A stretch of 9,266 nucleotides of DNA, from the NCBI GenBank assembly GCA_013153675.1, contig JAADEA010000114.1, forward strand, positions 1 through 9,266, written 5' to 3'. Below are positions 6,265 through 9,266 of the stretch, piece by piece (the first letter of the stretch is position 1; every line of letters begins with the position of its first letter). The notes under the pieces were generated by a model that was not told the origin of the DNA, made no database searches, and was given only the letters and a program-made list of their open reading frames with translations. The DNA comes from Campylobacterota bacterium. GTDB lineage: Bacteria > Campylobacterota > Campylobacteria > Campylobacterales > Sulfurovaceae. The translations under genes were made by a program, and so were the position numbers.

Positions 6265-6306
6265 CTTAAGAAAAATCTTTTATTTTAAAAATAATTTTTA
6301 AAAATT

Positions 6307-7257
6307 TTAACTATTTATCTTTTTTAATATATCTTTTGCAATTTTATATCCATGATTCAAAGCTATTGCAATAGAACCTCCACTTCTAAAGGCAATATCT
6401 CCTGCAATATATAATCCATCTACTGATGTTTCTAAATTATCTTTTAAAATTGGCTCTCCTCTTTCATCTAACTTTATTGAAGCAGATTTTAAAAAGTCTA
6501 CTGGCGTAGTTCCACCTATTGCATAAATTACTCTATCAAATATTTCACTACTTCCATCTTTAAAGTTAACTTTTACTAATCCATGCTCATTTTCTACCGA
6601 TTCTATATCAACTCCAAGCTTTGCTTTAACCCTGCCCTCTTTTATTGCTTTTTTAATATCTGCTATATTTGTAGGATTTGGTCTGGTAAATTCACTCTTT
6701 CTATAATTTATAGTTACATCATTACTTTTAGAGAGCTCTAAAGCATACTCTAAAGCACTATCTCCTCCTCCAACTACTAAAATTTTTTCTCCTTGATTAC
6801 AGCTATCTAAGTTAAAATTTATTCTTCTCTTTAGGGATGGTGGTAATTTATATGATGGTTTATTTGGTTTTCCCATTCTTCCTATTGCCACAACTACAAA
6901 TTTTCCCTCAAATTCACCACAAGAAGCTTTTACTTTAAAATGATCTTTCTCTTTTACTATCTTTTCTACTTCACAATTAAAATAACTATCTATTTGATGT
7001 TCATCAATTAGCTTATCAAAAAAATCTAATGTACTCTCTTTTGTCCCATCCATAAATGGAATATTCCCTTCTAACTCAACCTCTTTTCCCTGCCAATTTT
7101 TATCTACTCTCTTTTTATCTTTATAAAATCTTCTAATAGTATCTGAATGGTTATCACTCTTTTCAATCAGTAAAATTTTATCTATTCCTAAATATTTAGC
7201 CTCAATTGCAGTTCCAATACCTCCTGGACCTCCTCCTATAATAATTAGATCATACAT
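6307..7257 (-). CDS. fqrB: Flavodoxin:quinone reductase-like FAD/NAD(P)H oxidoreductase
   Basis: This is a 316-aa soluble flavoprotein of the thioredoxin-reductase-like class without the redox CxxC. The FAD Rossmann motif GGGPGG is at 8-13, an ATG-type motif VVVAIGRMG at 121-129, the NADPH-binding motif VVGGGDSALEYA at 161-172, and the second FAD motif LYIAGD at 282-287. Stretches such as SHSDT-RRFYKDKKRVDK-like 36-53, GKPNKPSYKLP (129-139), NYRKSEFTR (184-192), LGVDIES (214-220) and ALNHGY (299-304) resemble, from memory, Helicobacter pylori HP1164/FqrB. That enzyme couples NADPH and flavodoxin to pyruvate:acceptor oxidoreductase. A generic ferredoxin-NADP reductase or YpdA-like role is the alternative. 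A very strong AAGGAGG lies 8 nt before the ATG. It has its own promoter and a terminator. Confidence 0.85.
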   Translation of the reverse strand: MYDLIIIGGGPGGIGTAIEAKYLGIDKILLIEKSDNHSDTIRRFYKDKKRVDKNWQGKEVELEGNIPFMDGTKESTLDFFDKLIDEHQIDSYFNCEVEKIVKEKDHFKVKASCGEFEGKFVVVAIGRMGKPNKPSYKLPPSLKRRINFNLDSCNQGEKILVVGGGDSALEYALELSKSNDVTINYRKSEFTRPNPTNIADIKKAIKEGRVKAKLGVDIESVENEHGLVKVNFKDGSSEIFDRVIYAIGGTTPVDFLKSASIKLDERGEPILKDNLETSVDGLYIAGDIAFRSGGSIAIALNHGYKIAKDILKKINS

Positions 7258-7286
7258 CTAAAAAACCTCCTTTTGATTTTTGAACT

Positions 7287-7292
7287 ATTATA
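7287..7292 (-). promoter_or_regulatory. -10 element of fqrB
   Basis: Consensus TATAAT on the minus strand (7292-7287) within ATATTATAATAG, giving a transcript start near 7280 and a short leader of about 23 nt that carries the AAGGAGG site. The -35 region is only AATTTT, in an A/T-rich periodic stretch as is usual for Campylobacterota. This suggests fqrB can be expressed independently of ruvC. Confidence 0.55.
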
Positions 7293-7300
7293 ATATTTTT

Positions 7301-7329
7301 TTATAAAATAAAATTTAACAGTTTTATAA
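7301..7329. repeat. 8-bp A/T inverted repeat after ruvC
   Basis: TTATAAAA (7301-7308) pairs with TTTTATAA (7322-7329), the latter abutting the ruvC stop codon. The stem is A/T only with a 13-nt loop and is followed by A residues in the direction of ruvC transcription, so it is unlikely to terminate. It sits just upstream of the fqrB -10 and could be a weak regulatory site or chance. Confidence 0.3.
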
Positions 7330-7791
7330 TTAAACTCTTTGAGCGTGAGTAATTGCCACTGCTAAAGCATCACTTATATCTAAAGGCTTTATCTCCCCTT
7401 TTATATTTAATAACCTCTTTACCATAAAAGCCACCTGTTCTTTCGAAGCTTTTGCTCTGCCTGTTAGAGCTTTTTTTATCTGTAAAGGGGTATATTCATA
7501 TACACTATCAAACTTTTCTAAAAGTTTTAATAAAATTGCCCCCCTAAATTGAGCTAACTTAAGCACACCTTTTGGATTATAAGCAAAAAATATATCTTCA
7601 AGAGCAACTTGATCAATATCTTTTTTTAAGATAGTCTCTAATCCATCTACCATATAGAGCAACTGTTCTTGAAGAGATCCTTTTGGAATCTTTATAACAC
7701 CAGCTTCTAAAAATGAAACTTTTTTATTAACAATAGAAATTATGCCAAATCCTAAATTTTGGCTTCCCGGATCTAATCCTAAAATATTCAC
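7330..7791 (-). CDS. ruvC: Crossover junction endodeoxyribonuclease RuvC
   Basis: RuvC is the dimeric, Mg2+-dependent nuclease that resolves Holliday junctions with RuvAB during recombinational repair. The four catalytic acids are present: D7 in GLDPGS, E65 in ALEDIFFA, and D138 and D141 in PLDISDALA. Basic residues around KK106-107 and K117 match the DNA-binding lysines of the family. At 153 aa it is a little shorter at the C-terminus than E. coli RuvC (173 aa) but complete. It starts with GTG at 7791, with GGAAGGAG 9 nt upstream; no better ATG exists. The Shine-Dalgarno sequence is partly inside a hairpin (7805-7828). It is divergent from dnaA across the probable origin, an arrangement known in Campylobacterota. 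Confidence 0.96.
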   Translation of the reverse strand: MNILGLDPGSQNLGFGIISIVNKKVSFLEAGVIKIPKGSLQEQLLYMVDGLETILKKDIDQVALEDIFFAYNPKGVLKLAQFRGAILLKLLEKFDSVYEYTPLQIKKALTGRAKASKEQVAFMVKRLLNIKGEIKPLDISDALAVAITHAQRV

Positions 7792-7800
7792 TATACTATT

Positions 7801-7828
7801 CTCCTTCCAAAATGACCATAATTTGGAA
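7801..7828 (-). promoter_or_regulatory. Hairpin overlapping the ruvC ribosome-binding site
   Basis: In the ruvC leader, TTCCAAA (minus strand 7828-7822) pairs perfectly with TTTGGAA (7811-7805) across a 10-nt loop. The right arm contains GGAA, the first half of the ruvC Shine-Dalgarno GGAAGGAG (7808-7801). Folding would partly hide the ribosome site. The complementarity is visible; a control function is inferred. A possible -10 for ruvC, TATATT at 7834-7829, lies too close upstream for the whole hairpin to be transcribed from it, so the promoter must be elsewhere if the hairpin is used. Confidence 0.45.
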
Positions 7829-7852
7829 AATATATCCTATATTAACAACTAT

Positions 7853-7963
7853 TTGTTCACATACTTTTCACTATGTGAATAAGTTATATTCACATTTAAT
7901 TTGAGCAAATTTTATCTCTTATTGGCTAAAATAGAGATAATTATTCACATTATATGTGAAAAA
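7853..7963. other. oriC: Probable oriC region: cluster of DnaA-box-like sites
   Basis: The ruvC-dnaA spacer has six TTCAC/GTGAA cores: TTGTTCACA (7853-7861, +), CTTTTCACT (7864-7872, +, weak), TTATTCACA (7882-7874, -), ATATTCACA (7886-7894, +), TTATTCACA (7941-7949, +) and TTTTTCACA (7963-7955, -). Two are perfect TTATTCACA boxes, the type reported for Helicobacter and relatives. They form facing or back-to-back pairs: 7856-7863/7872-7879, 7874-7881/7887-7894 and 7944-7950/7954-7960. An AT-rich stretch (7895-7940) with an inverted repeat TTATCTCT/AGAGATAA (7912-7919/7933-7940) separates the two groups. Gene directions diverge here, as expected at an origin. In H. pylori the origin is bipartite around dnaA, so a second part could lie past the window. 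Confidence 0.8.
7927..7941 (+). promoter_or_regulatory. Candidate dnaA promoter -10 elements
   Basis: TAAAAT (7927-7932) and GATAAT (7936-7941) each match five of six -10 bases and lie 32-46 nt before the dnaA start. No convincing -35 pairs with either. Whichever is used, the boxes at 7941-7963 would fall at or just after the transcription start, so DnaA bound there could repress its own gene. Confidence 0.3.
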
Positions 7964-7972
7964 AGGAATTTA

Positions 7973-9266
7973 ATGAATATAGGTCAAAAAGTTATAAATA
8001 GTATAAAAGAAGAGATAAAAATTAGTGAATTTGAAAGATATTTTAAAAATCTAATTTTTGATGAGGATAATTCAAAGAGTGATTTAGTCATATTTTACGC
8101 ACCAAATATTTATAGCGCAAAATGGATCCAAAGAAAATATAAAGATCTAATAGCCTCAAAATTTGAAATTTATACAAATATAAGACCATCTATTAAAATA
8201 GAGATAAAAAAGAGCCCAAAAGAAAATACTCCAATAAAAGAGCAAAAAAGACCAAATTACTCAATTGGAACCTCAACGCCTCTTAATCCATCTTATACCT
8301 TTGATAGCTTTATAGTAGGAAGTTCAAACCAATTTGCCTATTCTGCCTCTATTAGCGTAGCCCAATTACCAGGTAAACAGTATAATCCTCTATTTATATA
8401 TGGAGGAGTTGGACTTGGAAAAACACACCTACTTCAAGCAATAGGAAATTATAGATTAAATGAGGGAGATAGAGTTATATATGCTACTTTCGAGCAATTT
8501 ATGAACAAGTATATATCACACGTAAGAAGCCAAACTATGGATAGGTTTAGGGAATATTATAGAAATTGTGACCTATTGTTAATAGATGATATTCAATTTA
8601 TATCTCAAAAAGAGCAAACTCAAGAGGAGTTCTTTCATACTTTTAACGAACTCCACTCTCAAGGAAAACAAATTGTTCTTACTTCTGATAGACATCCAAA
8701 CAAAATAGCTGGATTGGTAGATAGATTAAAAAGTAGATTTGAATGGGGATTATTAGCAGATATTCAACCCCCAGGACTTGAAACAAAAATAGCAATTATA
8801 GAGAAAAAATGCGAATTAAATGGAATTAGACTTGATAAAGAGATAATTCACTACCTTGCAACAAATATGGGAGATAATATTAGAGAGATTGAAGGAACTA
8901 TTATAAAACTAAATGCTCTAAGTTCTATGTTAAATCAACCAATAACTTTAGAGTTTGCAAAAAATGCCCTAAAAGATCAAATAAGAGAAAAACAATCAAA
9001 TATCTCATTAGAAGATATTATAAATATAGTATGTAAAGAGCTCAATATAAAACCATCAGAGGTAAAATCTAAAAATAGGTCAAAAAATGTAGTAAATGCA
9101 AGAAGAATAATTATCTATTTAGCAAGAAACCTTACTCTAAATTCTATGCCACAAATTGCCACTCAGCTTGGATTAAAAGATCACACAGCCATATCTCATG
9201 CTATGAAAAAGACTCAAGAGATAATTCAAAAAGATGAAAATTTTAAATTACTAATAGAAGAGCTCA
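7973..9266 (+). CDS. dnaA: Chromosomal replication initiator protein DnaA (3' end cut off)
   Basis: DnaA is the AAA+ ATPase that binds DnaA boxes, opens oriC and loads the helicase. The frame is open for 431 codons to the window edge; the last visible residues FKLLIEEL resemble the usual end of Campylobacterota DnaA, so probably only a few codons are missing. Domain I is about 1-80, then a Lys/Pro-rich linker; AAA+ starts at NPSYTFDSFIVG (105-116). Walker A is GGVGLGKTH (144-152), Walker B LLLIDDIQF (201-209), sensor I IVLTSDR (234-240), the arginine finger R255 in LKSRFEWG, and sensor II R304 in NIREIEG. Domain IV carries the DNA-binding signature DHTAISHA (403-410). AAGGA lies 5 nt before the ATG, touching the last DnaA-box-like site. 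It diverges from ruvC. Confidence 0.97.
   Translation, partial: MNIGQKVINSIKEEIKISEFERYFKNLIFDEDNSKSDLVIFYAPNIYSAKWIQRKYKDLIASKFEIYTNIRPSIKIEIKKSPKENTPIKEQKRPNYSIGTSTPLNPSYTFDSFIVGSSNQFAYSASISVAQLPGKQYNPLFIYGGVGLGKTHLLQAIGNYRLNEGDRVIYATFEQFMNKYISHVRSQTMDRFREYYRNCDLLLIDDIQFISQKEQTQEEFFHTFNELHSQGKQIVLTSDRHPNKIAGLVDRLKSRFEWGLLADIQPPGLETKIAIIEKKCELNGIRLDKEIIHYLATNMGDNIREIEGTIIKLNALSSMLNQPITLEFAKNALKDQIREKQSNISLEDIINIVCKELNIKPSEVKSKNRSKNVVNARRIIIYLARNLTLNSMPQIATQLGLKDHTAISHAMKKTQEIIQKDENFKLLIEEL

Larger units (their letters stand above)
5946..6306. other. Intergenic region between fqrB and the response regulator
   Basis: This 361-bp stretch holds no supported gene. From right to left it contains the terminator hairpin of fqrB (about 6241-6264), a featureless AT-rich stretch, an ATTGTTAA motif (6064-6071), a perfect 13-bp inverted repeat (6010-6046) and the leader of the response-regulator gene. 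No clear -10/-35 pair for the regulator stands out; TATTTT on the minus strand at about 6058-6053 is the best weak -10. Short reading frames of 16 and 24 codons lack usable ribosome sites. Confidence 0.6.

Noticed and set aside
1..9266. Mobile elements, CRISPR arrays, tRNA/rRNA genes or a defence island
   Set aside because: No transposase, integrase, regularly spaced repeats, RNA-gene signatures or defence-type domains were seen; gene content and base composition look like ordinary core chromosome.

Overview
The window is AT-rich (roughly 30% GC by eye) and most likely comes from a chromosome of the Campylobacterota (Epsilonproteobacteria). Four signs point there: the divergent ruvC-dnaA gene pair, DnaA-box-like sites built on a TTCAC core, a flavodoxin:quinone reductase of the Helicobacter/Campylobacter FqrB type, and a histidine kinase whose H box reads AHQWRQPIN. 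The genus cannot be fixed from what is visible.

The right end is a probable chromosomal replication origin region. dnaA (7973 to the window edge, + strand, cut a few codons before its end) and ruvC (- strand) diverge from a 181-bp spacer. The spacer holds six TTCAC/GTGAA cores, five of them in good DnaA-box contexts. Left of the spacer almost every gene points away from it, as expected for leading-strand genes; the only exception is a PqiA-like membrane protein.

Right to left on the - strand: ruvC (Holliday junction resolvase); fqrB with its own promoter and a probable terminator; a 361-bp gap carrying a perfect 13-bp inverted repeat; then a two-component pair, an OmpR-type response regulator followed by a membrane-bound histidine kinase that shares a GTGA overlap with it. 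The kinase gene ends tail-to-tail with, and overlaps by 22 bp, a + strand gene for a PqiA-family membrane protein. That gene appears to be transcribed as a leaderless message from a good sigma-70 promoter. Divergent from it is a tight four-gene - strand operon: a SuhB-type inositol monophosphatase, a 151-aa protein with a possible methyltransferase-like core, a 66-aa two-helix membrane protein and purM (purine biosynthesis). After purM comes a 176-bp gap with interlocked inverted repeats, then the first 15 codons of a further - strand gene with a signal-peptide-like start.

Most of this is core-chromosome gene content. I see no transposon, CRISPR array, tRNA, rRNA, phage gene or defence cassette, and no convincing new multi-gene system. 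The observations most worth checking are regulatory or structural: the DnaA-box layout, a hairpin that captures the ruvC ribosome-binding site, the interlocked repeats downstream of purM, and the inverted repeat upstream of the response regulator.
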